Part shown: piece by piece, positions 24,695 through 33,319 of the stretch
Numbering within the stretch: the first letter of the stretch is position 1
How the letters are laid out: the number at the start of each line of letters is the position of its first letter
Assembly: GCF_004345005.1 (NCBI RefSeq)
Contig: NZ_SMMX01000003.1
Location: 186,001 to 250,000, forward strand
DNA from: Extibacter muris
GTDB taxonomy: Bacteria; Bacillota; Clostridia; Lachnospirales; Lachnospiraceae
Direction of reading: 5' to 3'
DNA: 64,000 nt
Notes under the pieces: generated by a model
Told to the model about the DNA's origin: nothing
What the model saw: only the letters and a program-made list of their open reading frames with translations
The model's database searches: none
Translations under genes and position numbers: made by a program

Positions 24695-25459
24695 ATGGAT
24701 ACGCATGAGATACTGGAGAAGGTCAGGGCGAAAGACATGACGGTGGAGGAGGCGGAAGGCTATTTCCGCCGCAAGCCGTTTGTAGATATGGGCTATGCCA
24801 GACTTGACACGCACAGGGAAATACGGTCCGGATTCCCGGAAGTCGTGTTCTGCAGCGGCAAGGCAGATGAACATCTGCTCGATATTTATGAAACGCTGTA
24901 TAAAGAAAACGGAGAGGTATTCGGGACGAGAGCTTCCGAAGCGCAATACGAGCTTGTAAGAGGGCGTATACCGGAAATTACGTATGATCCGGTCTCCCAT
25001 ATCCTGAAAGCAGAGAAGGAAGGGAAGCGGCGAAGAGGGAAGATTGCAGTCTGTACGGCCGGGACCGCGGATATTCCGGTGGCGGAAGAGGCGGCACAGG
25101 CGGCCGAATATTTCGGGGGAAGGGTAGAGCGCATCTATGATGTAGGCGTCAGCGGGCTTCACCGTCTGCTTGCCAGCCTGGAGGCGATACAGAGTGCGAA
25201 CTGTATCGTAGCGGCAGCGGGGATGGAAGGTGCGCTGGCAAGCGTCATAGGAGGGCTTGTAGATAAGCCGGTAATAGCAGTGCCGACTTCCGTCGGCTAC
25301 GGGGCCAATTTCAAGGGGCTGTCAGCCCTGTTGACGATGATCAATTCCTGTGCGAACGGAATCGCGGTGGTAAATATAGACAATGGTTACGGCGCCGGTT
25401 ATATTGCGGCGCAGATCAACAGACTGGGGGTACGGCATGATGAGCAGCCAAACGAGTAA
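24695..25459 (+). CDS. larB: Nickel-pincer nucleotide synthesis carboxylase/hydrolase LarB
   Basis: A 254-residue LarB: the N-terminal helical region (KDMTVEEAEGYF) is followed by the PurE-like domain with AVCTAGTADIPVAEEAA, AAAGMEGALASVIGGLV and VPTSVGYGANFKGLSALL. LarB carboxylates and hydrolyses nicotinic acid adenine dinucleotide to start the nickel-pincer nucleotide cofactor. ATG at 24695 follows GGAG, 3 bases after the ATPase stop; a TTG just before it is the alternative start. larC overlaps its end. Confidence 0.94.
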   Translation: MDTHEILEKVRAKDMTVEEAEGYFRRKPFVDMGYARLDTHREIRSGFPEVVFCSGKADEHLLDIYETLYKENGEVFGTRASEAQYELVRGRIPEITYDPVSHILKAEKEGKRRRGKIAVCTAGTADIPVAEEAAQAAEYFGGRVERIYDVGVSGLHRLLASLEAIQSANCIVAAAGMEGALASVIGGLVDKPVIAVPTSVGYGANFKGLSALLTMINSCANGIAVVNIDNGYGAGYIAAQINRLGVRHDEQPNE

Positions 25460-26795
25460 GACATTATATCTGGAATGCTGTTCAGGCATCAGCGGCGACA
25501 TGACGGTGGCTGCGCTGCTTGATCTCGGAGCAGATGAGGAAGTGTTGGAACAGGTGCTGGAAAGCCTGCCGGTCGGAGGCTTCCGGTCGAAGGTCAGCAG
25601 AGTAGAGAAAGCGGGGCTTGACGTCTGCGACTTTGATGTCATCCTGGAGGATGCATATGAGAATCACGACCACGACATGTGCTATCTGCACGGTCATGAA
25701 CATGTACATGAAGAAACACACGGACATGCACACGGACATGCACGCGGACATGCACGCGGGGAAGGCCACGGACATCTGCACCCGCAGGCGCATGGCCCCG
25801 GTGCCGGACTAAGCCATGCACATGTCCGCCGGGGGCTTGAAGAGATCTTGCATATCATCGGCCATGCCCATATGACGGACGGTGCAAAAGCGCTGGCGGA
25901 AAAGATATTCCGGATTCTGGCGGATGCAGAGGCGAAGGCACACGGAGTGCCAGCAGATCAGGTACATTTTCATGAGGTCGGGGCTGTAGACTCTATCGTA
26001 GATATCATATCTGCTGCCGTATGCCTGGATGATCTTGGCGTCCAGGAGTGCATCGTGCCGGTGCTTTACGAAGGATGCGGCACGATCCGCTGCCAGCACG
26101 GTGTGCTCCCCGTACCGGTCCCGGCGGTGGCCAATATCGTGGAGGCATACGGCCTGAAGCTTTGCCTGACACAGAGCCAGGGAGAGTTCGTGACCCCCAC
26201 GGGAGCAGCCATAGCCGCTGCCGTACGGACATCGGAGAGGCTACCGGCCTCCTTTACGGTCAAGAAGATCGGGATGGGCGCGGGTAAACGTGAGTATGAC
26301 CGCCCGGGCATCCTGAGGGCGATGCTGATAGAGGAAGCAGGCACATCCAATGATGCGGACTGTATCTGGAAACTGGAGACGAACATAGACGACTGCACCG
26401 GAGAAGCGCTCGGATATGTGATGGAGCGGCTCATGGAAGAAGGAGCCAGAGACGTGAACTATACGCCGGTCTATATGAAGAAGAACCGCCCGGCATACCA
26501 GCTCAATATCCTATGCACGGAAGAAGATATCACAAAGCTGGAACAGATTGTGTTTGAAGAGACGACAACCATCGGAATACGCAGACAGAGAATGGAGCGC
26601 AGCGTGCTTACCAGAACAGTGGAGACCGTCCGGACGAGCATGGGCGAAGCCAGGGTCAAAGTGTGCGCGGTCGGCTCCGGCGTCAGGAAGTATCCGGAGT
26701 ACGAGAGCGTGGCGGCGCTAAGCAGAGCGTCCGGCAGGTCATACCAGGACGTGTATGCGCTGATTGCGAGGGAGTGTAATGACAGTGGAGAATGA
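25437..26795 (+). CDS. larC: Nickel-insertion cyclometallase LarC (single-frame, His-rich insert)
   Basis: A 452-residue LarC that inserts nickel into the pincer cofactor, forming a carbon-metal bond in a CTP-dependent reaction. The start LYLECCSGISGDMTVAALLD is diagnostic; the C-terminal half includes WKLETNIDDCTGEALGYVME and VYMKKNRPAYQL. Between residues about 70 and 125 is a histidine-rich stretch, coded by a short GGACATGCACRC-type tandem repeat, which probably stores or funnels nickel. In Lactobacillus plantarum LarC is made by ribosomal frameshifting from two frames; here it is one frame. It overlaps larB by 23 bases and larE by 17. Confidence 0.95.
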   Translation: MMSSQTSKTLYLECCSGISGDMTVAALLDLGADEEVLEQVLESLPVGGFRSKVSRVEKAGLDVCDFDVILEDAYENHDHDMCYLHGHEHVHEETHGHAHGHARGHARGEGHGHLHPQAHGPGAGLSHAHVRRGLEEILHIIGHAHMTDGAKALAEKIFRILADAEAKAHGVPADQVHFHEVGAVDSIVDIISAAVCLDDLGVQECIVPVLYEGCGTIRCQHGVLPVPVPAVANIVEAYGLKLCLTQSQGEFVTPTGAAIAAAVRTSERLPASFTVKKIGMGAGKREYDRPGILRAMLIEEAGTSNDADCIWKLETNIDDCTGEALGYVMERLMEEGARDVNYTPVYMKKNRPAYQLNILCTEEDITKLEQIVFEETTTIGIRRQRMERSVLTRTVETVRTSMGEARVKVCAVGSGVRKYPEYESVAALSRASGRSYQDVYALIARECNDSGE

Positions 26796-27624
26796 AAAAT
26801 ATATCCGGCTTGAAAAGCTGCTGGAGGAGTGGGCGGATGAAGACGTCATCGTCGCATTTTCCGGCGGCGTGGATTCCGGCCTTCTGCTAAAAGTGGCGTG
26901 CGATGCAGCCGCAGGGCGAGGCACAGACGTACACGCCGTAACCGTGATGACAAGGCTGCATCCAAGAAGCGACCTTGCGGCGGCCAAAGAGGTGGCGCAG
27001 GAGACGGGAGCAATCCACCACGTGCTGGAGATTGACGAACTTGACGAGGCGGGAATCAGCAACAATCCGGTTGACAGGTGCTACCGCTGCAAAAAGAGCA
27101 TCTTCCATAAGATAACCGTACTTGCAGAGGAGCTGGGTATCCGCCACATCCTGGAGGGTACGAATGAGGACGATCTCCATGAATACCGTCCCGGGCTCAA
27201 GGCGCTGAAGGAGCTGGGCATCTTAAGCCCGCTGGCGCAATGCGGCATAACGAAGCGGGAGGTCAGGGAACTAGCCGCGCATTACGGCGTATCCGTGGCA
27301 GAACGCCCGTCGAGCCCGTGCCTGGCGACAAGGTTCCCTTATGGTACGCATATTACCTACGATCGGCTTCGGATGATAGAAGAAGGGGAAGCGCTGATCC
27401 GGAAGATGGGCTTTTATAATGTACGTCTTCGGCTTCACGGCAGTATTGCCAGAATCGAAGTCGATGCAGCAGATATACCTGAGCTTGCAAGGCGCAGGGA
27501 AGAAGCCGCAGTGCGGCTCAGGCATCTTGGCTTCAGATATATCACAGTGGATCTTGAGGGATTCCGTTCAGGCAGCATGGACGAAGGGCTGCAGAAACAG
27601 GGAGGAGAGCATTATGACGATTAA
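26779..27624 (+). CDS. larE: Sulfur transferase LarE for the nickel-pincer cofactor
   Basis: A 281-residue PP-loop enzyme with the AMP-forming motif IVAFSGGVDSGLLLK. LarE adenylates the LarB product and delivers sulfur to it. The cysteine that is sacrificed in the Lactobacillus enzyme corresponds to that in SSPCLATRFPYG. A second pair is present in VDRCYRCKKS, so three cysteines are available. That is the pattern proposed for the [4Fe-4S] LarE variants that need not destroy their own cysteine. ATG at 26779 lies inside the end of larC. The MerR gene overlaps its stop. Confidence 0.93.
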   Translation: MTVENEKYIRLEKLLEEWADEDVIVAFSGGVDSGLLLKVACDAAAGRGTDVHAVTVMTRLHPRSDLAAAKEVAQETGAIHHVLEIDELDEAGISNNPVDRCYRCKKSIFHKITVLAEELGIRHILEGTNEDDLHEYRPGLKALKELGILSPLAQCGITKREVRELAAHYGVSVAERPSSPCLATRFPYGTHITYDRLRMIEEGEALIRKMGFYNVRLRLHGSIARIEVDAADIPELARRREEAAVRLRHLGFRYITVDLEGFRSGSMDEGLQKQGGEHYDD

Positions 27625-27991
27625 AGAGGTAAGCGAACGTTACGGCCTGTCGGCAGATACGCTGCGCTATTACGAACGAATCGGGCTTATACCGAAGGTG
27701 CCCCGCAATAAAAGCGGCGTGAGGGACTATGACGATGCTTCGTGCCAATGGATACAGCTCATCAAGTGCATGCGCAAAGCAGGGGTCCAGATAGAGGCGC
27801 TTATCGAATATGTAGCGTTGTTCCGGCAGGGGGATGAAACGATAGACGCCCGAAGAGAGATCCTTGCCGAGCAGAGGAACCGTCTGATCGAGAGGATGGA
27901 TGATATGCGGGCAGCTCTGGAACGGCTGAACGGCAAGATCGAGCGGTATGACCAGGGGCTGATGAAGGAGGCAGACCTGCCAGAAGCATAG
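27614..27991 (+). CDS. MerR-family regulator coupled to larE
   Basis: A 125-residue regulator: MerR helix-turn-helix (TIKEVSERYGLSADTLRYYE, then RIGLIPKVPRN) followed by a long coiled coil (about 75-120). There is no cysteine/histidine cluster, so direct metal sensing like NikR or CueR is not evident; the family resembles the aldehyde/electrophile-type AdhR branch. ATG at 27614 overlaps the larE stop, so it is made with the nickel-cofactor operon. The 19-bp-spacer promoter of the aldo/keto reductase at 20158 is a possible target. Confidence 0.9.
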   Translation: MTIKEVSERYGLSADTLRYYERIGLIPKVPRNKSGVRDYDDASCQWIQLIKCMRKAGVQIEALIEYVALFRQGDETIDARREILAEQRNRLIERMDDMRAALERLNGKIERYDQGLMKEADLPEA

Positions 27992-28160
27992 TCCGTCTGA
28001 TGCAGCCGTCAGATTCCGGCAGAACATGACATATATTGGTTGAACTGCCATTCATTAGTTCATACTGGTCGCTGCTCACGGAATTCATCGCCTGCTGCTT
28101 GTTCTCATCCTGTTATTAAGCCTTGCGATATATAAGAAGGGGATTACCCGTTCGCTGAAG

Positions 28161-29477
28161 ATGTTCGGCGCATGTCTAATCCTGTCCGGATGTTCTATCA
28201 TGCTAAATATGTTGGAGCATGTATACGACCAGTACTGCATCGTGCGAGCCAGGAGGATGCTTACTGCCCTTGTCTGCCTCTATACTGTCCTTATCTTTCT
28301 GAATCTGGAGGACGGCGTATTGTTCTGGTTTGACGGACGGGGCGGCTATCACCGGGGCGCTTTGAATGGTGCGGGCTACGCCGTCATGCTGATAGAGATG
28401 TTTTTTGTGTATGTCTGTTATTTCAAACACCGCTCCAGCGTGGGCAAGGAGATGAAGCATGCGCTTAAGGTGCTGCCTCCCGTGGTCATTATGCTTGTCG
28501 TGATGCAGCTGATGGATCAGAGGCTCCTGCTGAATGGTATTATCGTCGCTTTTGTCGACGTGGTTCTCTTTATCAGCTTTTTCAGCCAGAGAAGGGAGAT
28601 TGACAGCGTGACCGGGGCCGGGAACAGGGACGCCTTTTTTGCTGAGATTGCGCATCGTATCGCAGGGAAGCAGAAATTTCAGATACTGCTCATAGTCCCG
28701 AGGGACTTCGGCGTCATCAACCAGCGTTACGGGCACCAGACCGGCAATGAATACCTCTATGCCATGGCATCATGGCTGGAAGAGGCTTACCCGGTATACT
28801 GCCCGGATAAGGGCTGCTGCCATTCCGCGGAAGCGCTCGTCAGGCTCCGGGACGGGGCGGGGGGATTTCTTTCTCCGGATGAGTTTATCCCTGTGGCGGA
28901 AGGAATCGGTATCGTGAGCAATATCTTCTGGCAGGTGCTTGGCGAGGTGTGCCGCTTTATAAAACAGAATCCAGATCTTCCGATAGGAACATTCTCCGTG
29001 AACATGTCGATGGAACAGTTTGAAGAGCCAGACCTCCCCATTCGGATCCAGAGGCTTCTGGAAGCGTGGGAGATAAGGCCTGATACGATTAAATTTGAGA
29101 TTACAGAGAGGGTAATATCGGAGGATGCGGAGCATGCAAAGAAGATGATACATCAGCTGGAAGAATACGGATTCCATTTTTATCTGGACGACTTCGGCAT
29201 CGGGTACTCGAATTTCGCTTCCGTGGCCGAATATCGTTTTGAGTCCATCAAGCTGGACAAAAGCCTTGTAAGCATTATGGAGAAAGCAGATAAGGGCTAT
29301 GATATCGTACACGGTCTTATCAGGCTTTTCCATGAGATGGGGATGAAAGTGACCGCGGAGGGGGTTGAGACGGCAGAGCAGTCCGGAATGCTTATCGGAA
29401 TGGGAGTGGACAAGATTCAGGGCTTCTGCTATGCGCATCCTATGCCGGGGGCGGAACTGAAGCACTTTCGCGGCTGA
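28161..29477 (+). CDS. EAL-domain c-di-GMP phosphodiesterase, GGDEF part deleted, N-terminus damaged
   Basis: A 438-residue product from the first ATG. The frame extends upstream through a further membrane helix (LLLVLILLLSLAIYKKG) to a stop near 28055, with no standard start codon, so the N-terminus has probably been lost. After several membrane helices a GGDEF-like start (DSVTGAGNRDAFF) breaks off before its active site and runs into the EAL domain at HSAEALVRLRDG. The EAL catalytic residues are largely kept: EALVRL, SVNMSMEQ, EITERV, LDDFGIGYSN, IKLDKS, AEGVET. It could still hydrolyse c-di-GMP, but cannot make or sense it by GGDEF. Its end overlaps the convergent TetR gene by 38 bases. 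Confidence 0.75.
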   Translation: MFGACLILSGCSIMLNMLEHVYDQYCIVRARRMLTALVCLYTVLIFLNLEDGVLFWFDGRGGYHRGALNGAGYAVMLIEMFFVYVCYFKHRSSVGKEMKHALKVLPPVVIMLVVMQLMDQRLLLNGIIVAFVDVVLFISFFSQRREIDSVTGAGNRDAFFAEIAHRIAGKQKFQILLIVPRDFGVINQRYGHQTGNEYLYAMASWLEEAYPVYCPDKGCCHSAEALVRLRDGAGGFLSPDEFIPVAEGIGIVSNIFWQVLGEVCRFIKQNPDLPIGTFSVNMSMEQFEEPDLPIRIQRLLEAWEIRPDTIKFEITERVISEDAEHAKKMIHQLEEYGFHFYLDDFGIGYSNFASVAEYRFESIKLDKSLVSIMEKADKGYDIVHGLIRLFHEMGMKVTAEGVETAEQSGMLIGMGVDKIQGFCYAHPMPGAELKHFRG

Positions 29478-30057
29478 CAAGCACGTCCGATCTGAGTATC
29501 CCTTTTAGTATTTCTTTGGCCTCGGCCCGTATCTCTTCCACAGTCTCTTTTTCTGAATGACATTCGTTGATGAATCCCAGGATTCCGTAGCAGAGGAATC
29601 CTGCGATTTTTTTTGCAGTGTACTTCAGCCGGAAGTTCAGGATGCGTGCCTCTTTGTCTGTGTGCATCTCCACGGTCTCCAGCACATAGTTGTAGAAGGA
29701 GAACGCGAGATAAGGGTTCTCTTCCGGGAGGGTATGCCGGAAAAAGTCATAATTGGCGTAGTAAAGCTCCAGTATGACGTCCAGCACATTGCAGTATCCG
29801 ATTACAAGATCCCTGCGGGGATTGTTTTCCGCCTGCCTGCGTATATAGGTGCCGGTTCCGATACGGATCATATCCTGGAAGATGTCATCTACCAGCGCAT
29901 ACTTGTCGTTATAATGGGAGTAGAAGGTAATTCTGCTCGTATCCGCCCTGCGGCACAGTTCGGTGATGGATACCTGCTCGAACGGCATGTCTGCCAGCAT
30001 ATTTATCAAGGTTCCTTTTAGGTTTTTCTTTGTTTTCCGTACACGTCTGTCTTCCAT
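29440..30057 (-). CDS. TetR-family regulator
   Basis: A 205-residue TetR protein with the N-terminal HTH (TKKNLKGTLINMLADMPFEQ, SITELCRRADTSRITFYSHY) and a C-terminal helical domain of the TetR_C type. It is divergent from the degV gene. The intergenic region contains a strong promoter with a dyad just downstream of the -10, so this regulator very probably represses degV and perhaps itself. Ligand unknown, possibly a fatty acid given DegV function. Confidence 0.9.
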   Translation of the reverse strand: MEDRRVRKTKKNLKGTLINMLADMPFEQVSITELCRRADTSRITFYSHYNDKYALVDDIFQDMIRIGTGTYIRRQAENNPRRDLVIGYCNVLDVILELYYANYDFFRHTLPEENPYLAFSFYNYVLETVEMHTDKEARILNFRLKYTAKKIAGFLCYGILGFINECHSEKETVEEIRAEAKEILKGILRSDVLVSRESASVPPPA

Positions 30058-30117
30058 AATCTTTTTTACAATTTCTCCAATCTGTATAAATAACTGACAG
30101 AAGCATATATCTGTAAA

Positions 30118-30180
30118 TTGTCCTTCATTCCTCAGTTTGCTATAATCTTAACACGTGTAATAATAACGGTCAACGTGTTA
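30118..30180 (+). promoter_or_regulatory. Promoter and TetR-type operator of degV
   Basis: TTGTCC (30118-30123), 17-base spacer and TATAAT (30141-30146) form a strong promoter. TAACACGT (30149-30156) and ACGTGTTA (30173-30180) are perfect inverted arms right over the expected transcription start, a typical repressor position. Confidence 0.7.
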
Positions 30181-30201
30181 GTTAGTCAGAAAGGAGAACA
30201 T

Positions 30202-31080
30202 ATGCCAGGCGTTGCAGTAATGACAGACAGTAACTGCGGGTTGTTGCAGGAAGATGAAAAAAGGTACGGCATCTCGATCATTCCGATGCCGGTTGTTATA
30301 GATGGGAATACATATTATGAAGGGGTCGATATAACACAGGAGCAGTTTTATGAGAAGCTGTCCCAGGGAGCGGCTGTTACATCTTCCCAGCCCTCGCCAG
30401 GGGATGTGATGGACAGGTGGGACAGGCTGCTGGAAGGATATGATGAGATCGTATACATCCCGATGTCCAGCGGGCTCAGCCATTCTTATGCATGTGCGGC
30501 GGCCTTTGCCGGAGAATATGGCGGACGTGTCCATGTCGTGGACAACCATCGGATATCGATTACCCAGGCACAGGCGGCCCTTGATGCCCGCATCCTTGCA
30601 GAGCAGGGGAAAAGCGGTGCGGAAATTAAGGGCATCCTTGAGAAGGAAGCTCTGGATGCAAGCATCTATATAGCAGTAGATACCCTTGAATATCTGCGGA
30701 AAGGCGGAAGGGTGACGCCGGCAGGAGCGGCGATAGGTACGGTGCTGAATATAAAGCCGGTACTTACGATACAGGGAGGGAAGCTGGATGCATATGCCAA
30801 GACGAGGGGAATGAAATCTGCGTTCAAGACGATGTGCAGAGCGCTGAAAAGCGAGATATCAGGACGGTTCCATGACCTGTATGAAGACGGCTGCCTCTGT
30901 GCGGGCATCGCAGATACTTACATGGAACGGGAGGACCTGGAGAACTGGAAAGAGGAACTTGCCAGGGCATTTCCTGAGCTGGAAGTGATGCATATACCGC
31001 TGACTCTGAGCATCGGCTGCCATATAGGGCCAGGAGGGCTCGGAGTCGGCGTCTACAGGAAGCACCGCTCAGACCGTTGA
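30202..31080 (+). CDS. DegV-family fatty-acid-binding protein
   Basis: A 292-residue DegV/FakB-like protein: AVMTDSNCGLLQEDEKRY at the start, the fatty-acid carboxylate-binding segments TSQPSPGD and YIPMSSGLSHSY, and LEYLRKGGRVTPAGAAIG in the middle. FakB proteins present fatty acids to the FakA kinase for phosphorylation and membrane lipid synthesis. I chose the ATG at 30202 behind AAAGGAG rather than the upstream TTG, which would run through the operator. It is controlled by the divergent TetR and ends 12 bases into the convergent AraC gene. Confidence 0.93.
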   Translation: MPGVAVMTDSNCGLLQEDEKRYGISIIPMPVVIDGNTYYEGVDITQEQFYEKLSQGAAVTSSQPSPGDVMDRWDRLLEGYDEIVYIPMSSGLSHSYACAAAFAGEYGGRVHVVDNHRISITQAQAALDARILAEQGKSGAEIKGILEKEALDASIYIAVDTLEYLRKGGRVTPAGAAIGTVLNIKPVLTIQGGKLDAYAKTRGMKSAFKTMCRALKSEISGRFHDLYEDGCLCAGIADTYMEREDLENWKEELARAFPELEVMHIPLTLSIGCHIGPGGLGVGVYRKHRSDR

Positions 31081-31962
31081 ATCCAGCCGGGCTTTCCTGT
31101 ACTGTCTAGGTGAACAATGCATGTATCTGCGGAATATCTTCCCGTAATAGCAAGGGTTCGCGAAGCCGCATGCACTTGCGGACCTGGTGACGCTCTCCCC
31201 CATCTTCAACAGGGGGAGGCTCTGCTGTATGCGATAGTACAGCACATATTCAAACAATGTCATATGCATGTGCTTCTTGAAGAATCGGCAGCATTCGCTT
31301 TTGCATATGCCGACGCTGTGGGCAATGTCTTCAAGCGAGATATTCTCATTATAGTGTCCGTGTATGTAAGAAAGGATATCTTTCAGCCGTTCAAGCGCTT
31401 CGGATGTCTGGCGTATGTCTGCAGGCACGGTGCTGTAATAGCTGTAAATATGCTGCCAGATGGAACAGAGCGCGATGTGGACCTGCAGCTCATAATCTGC
31501 CGGCGGCATTTTTGACATGTCATAGATATGCTGGACCTGCCGGAGTATCCTTCGCTGCCAGCCAGTCTCGCTGCTGAGCTCAAGGGAAGGCCAGTCCGGG
31601 TTGGCGGTGATAAAGTCTACATATTTCGTATGCAGGGAGCTGTTTTCATAGCCATAGATGAATCTCGGGCTGAAAGTGACGGAGAGGTATTCGCAGTCCT
31701 GCCCGTCCTTCATGTAACCGGAGTGGAGCACGTTGCTGTTTGCAAAGAGCCCGTTCCCTTCCGTAAGAATATAGCACGTGTCGTTAACGTGATACTCTAT
31801 CTGTCCTTTCATGATCCATGTCAGTTCGATTTCAGGGTGCCAGTGCCACAAAAAAGAATTCGAATCAAACCGGTTGATGGCTTCCTCGCTTACATGTACA
31901 GGGAATCCGTAGTCGCCGTGTTCTTTTATCTCCATCTGATCAGGTCTGGTCTTTAACTGCAT
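31069..31962 (-). CDS. AraC-family regulator with cupin sensor, likely galactose regulator
   Basis: A 297-residue protein. The N-terminal cupin domain (about 15-140) includes FLWHWHPEIELTWI. The C-terminal AraC double HTH includes NISLEDIAHSVGICKSECCR and ACGFANPCYYGKIFRRYM, CSPRQYRK. It is divergent from galK with about 140 bases between, so control of the galactokinase-uridylyltransferase operon by galactose or a related sugar is likely. No operator repeat is obvious. Confidence 0.9.
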   Translation of the reverse strand: MQLKTRPDQMEIKEHGDYGFPVHVSEEAINRFDSNSFLWHWHPEIELTWIMKGQIEYHVNDTCYILTEGNGLFANSNVLHSGYMKDGQDCEYLSVTFSPRFIYGYENSSLHTKYVDFITANPDWPSLELSSETGWQRRILRQVQHIYDMSKMPPADYELQVHIALCSIWQHIYSYYSTVPADIRQTSEALERLKDILSYIHGHYNENISLEDIAHSVGICKSECCRFFKKHMHMTLFEYVLYYRIQQSLPLLKMGESVTRSASACGFANPCYYGKIFRRYMHCSPRQYRKARLDSTV

Positions 31963-32100
31963 ATCTCAATATCCTTATAGTTTTTTCGATTATAGTTGTT
32001 GTTTTCTCTATCATTACTCATTAAAATTATATAATAAAGGCCAGGATATGGCAACGGGCAATTTGTGCAGGCAGAGATATGCCGATGAGAGAGGACAGGG

Positions 32101-33270
32101 ATGTATATGAAAGAAAGACTGACAGAAAAATTCAGAGAACTGTACGGGAGCGGAGGGGATATCCGGGCGTATTTTGCCCCGGGGCGCGTGAATCTCATAG
32201 GAGAGCACACGGATTATAACGGGGGCCACGTATTTCCGTGTGCGCTTACAATCGGGACCTATGGCATCGCAAGAACGAGAGAAGACAGGAAGCTTCGGTT
32301 TTATTCCTTGAATTTTGACCAGATGGGAATTGTTGAGACAGGGCTGGATGAGCTAATCCCGAATGAAGTTGCGGGCTGGACGAACTATCCGAAAGGCGTC
32401 ATGTGGGCATTTGAAAAGCGCGGCTATAAGCTGCCGCATGGACTTGACATACTCATCTACGGGGATATTCCGAACGGTTCAGGCCTTTCTTCTTCCGCAT
32501 CTCTGGAAGTGCTTACGGGCCTGATGCTGAAGGACATCTATGGAATTGATGTGTCCATGACCGAAGTGGCGCTCATAGGACAGTATTCGGAAAATAATTT
32601 TAACGGCTGCAACTGCGGTATCATGGATCAGTTTGCAAGTGCCATGGGGAAAAAGGATAATGCAGTATTCCTGGATACGGAGACGCTCGAATATGAGTAT
32701 GCGCCGGTGGCGCTGGCGGACGCACATATTGTCATCACGAACAGCAAGGTGAAGCACAGCCTTGTAGATTCTGCCTATAACGACAGAAGGAGAGAAAGTG
32801 AAGAAGCGCTCATGGAGCTTCGCAGAGTCATTGACATCAAGACGCTCGGGGATCTGACAGAACATGAATTTGAGGAACATAAGTCCGCGATAGGAAACGA
32901 AGTCTGCAGGAGACGGGCAAAGCATGCCGTATATGAAAACCGCAGGACGATACGGGCGGTAGAGGCCCTTAGGAACAATGACATAGAATTGTTCGGCCGT
33001 CTGATGAACGCGTCACATATATCGCAGCGGGACGATTATGAGGTGTCCTGTGAGGAGATCGACCTCCTCGTGGAGCTGGCCTGGGAACTGCCGGGCGTCA
33101 TAGGCTCACGCATCACCGGAGGCGGCTTCGGAGGCTGTACGGTCAGCATCGTAAGAAAGGACACGGTGGATACGTTCATACAGACGATTGGAAAGGCATA
33201 CAGGGAAAAGACAGGACACGAGGCAGAATTCTATGTGGTAGACATTGGCGACGGAGCACACCGCTTATAA
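32101..33270 (+). CDS. galK: Galactokinase
   Basis: A 389-residue GHMP kinase with the galactokinase signature GRVNLIGEHTDYNGG, the ATP loop PNGSGLSSSASLEV and the C-terminal GGGFGGCTVS. It phosphorylates galactose at C1, the first Leloir step. The start may be the ATG at 32101 or the one at 32107; both follow GAGAGGACAGGG. galT begins 49 bases downstream. Confidence 0.96.
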   Translation: MYMKERLTEKFRELYGSGGDIRAYFAPGRVNLIGEHTDYNGGHVFPCALTIGTYGIARTREDRKLRFYSLNFDQMGIVETGLDELIPNEVAGWTNYPKGVMWAFEKRGYKLPHGLDILIYGDIPNGSGLSSSASLEVLTGLMLKDIYGIDVSMTEVALIGQYSENNFNGCNCGIMDQFASAMGKKDNAVFLDTETLEYEYAPVALADAHIVITNSKVKHSLVDSAYNDRRRESEEALMELRRVIDIKTLGDLTEHEFEEHKSAIGNEVCRRRAKHAVYENRRTIRAVEALRNNDIELFGRLMNASHISQRDDYEVSCEEIDLLVELAWELPGVIGSRITGGGFGGCTVSIVRKDTVDTFIQTIGKAYREKTGHEAEFYVVDIGDGAHRL

Positions 33271-33319
33271 CCGCCATGCAAGAAAGAAGCTGTACATATT
33301 GGGAAAAGGAGACGGAAAG

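Noticed and set aside
23687-25162. 491-aa minus-strand frame across cbiQ, cbiO and larB
   Set aside because: It lies antisense to three well-identified genes and has low-complexity composition typical of a shadow frame.
25690-25770. Short direct repeats that could be taken for a CRISPR array
   Set aside because: The units are 12 bases, contiguous, without spacers, and code for the histidine-rich part of LarC.
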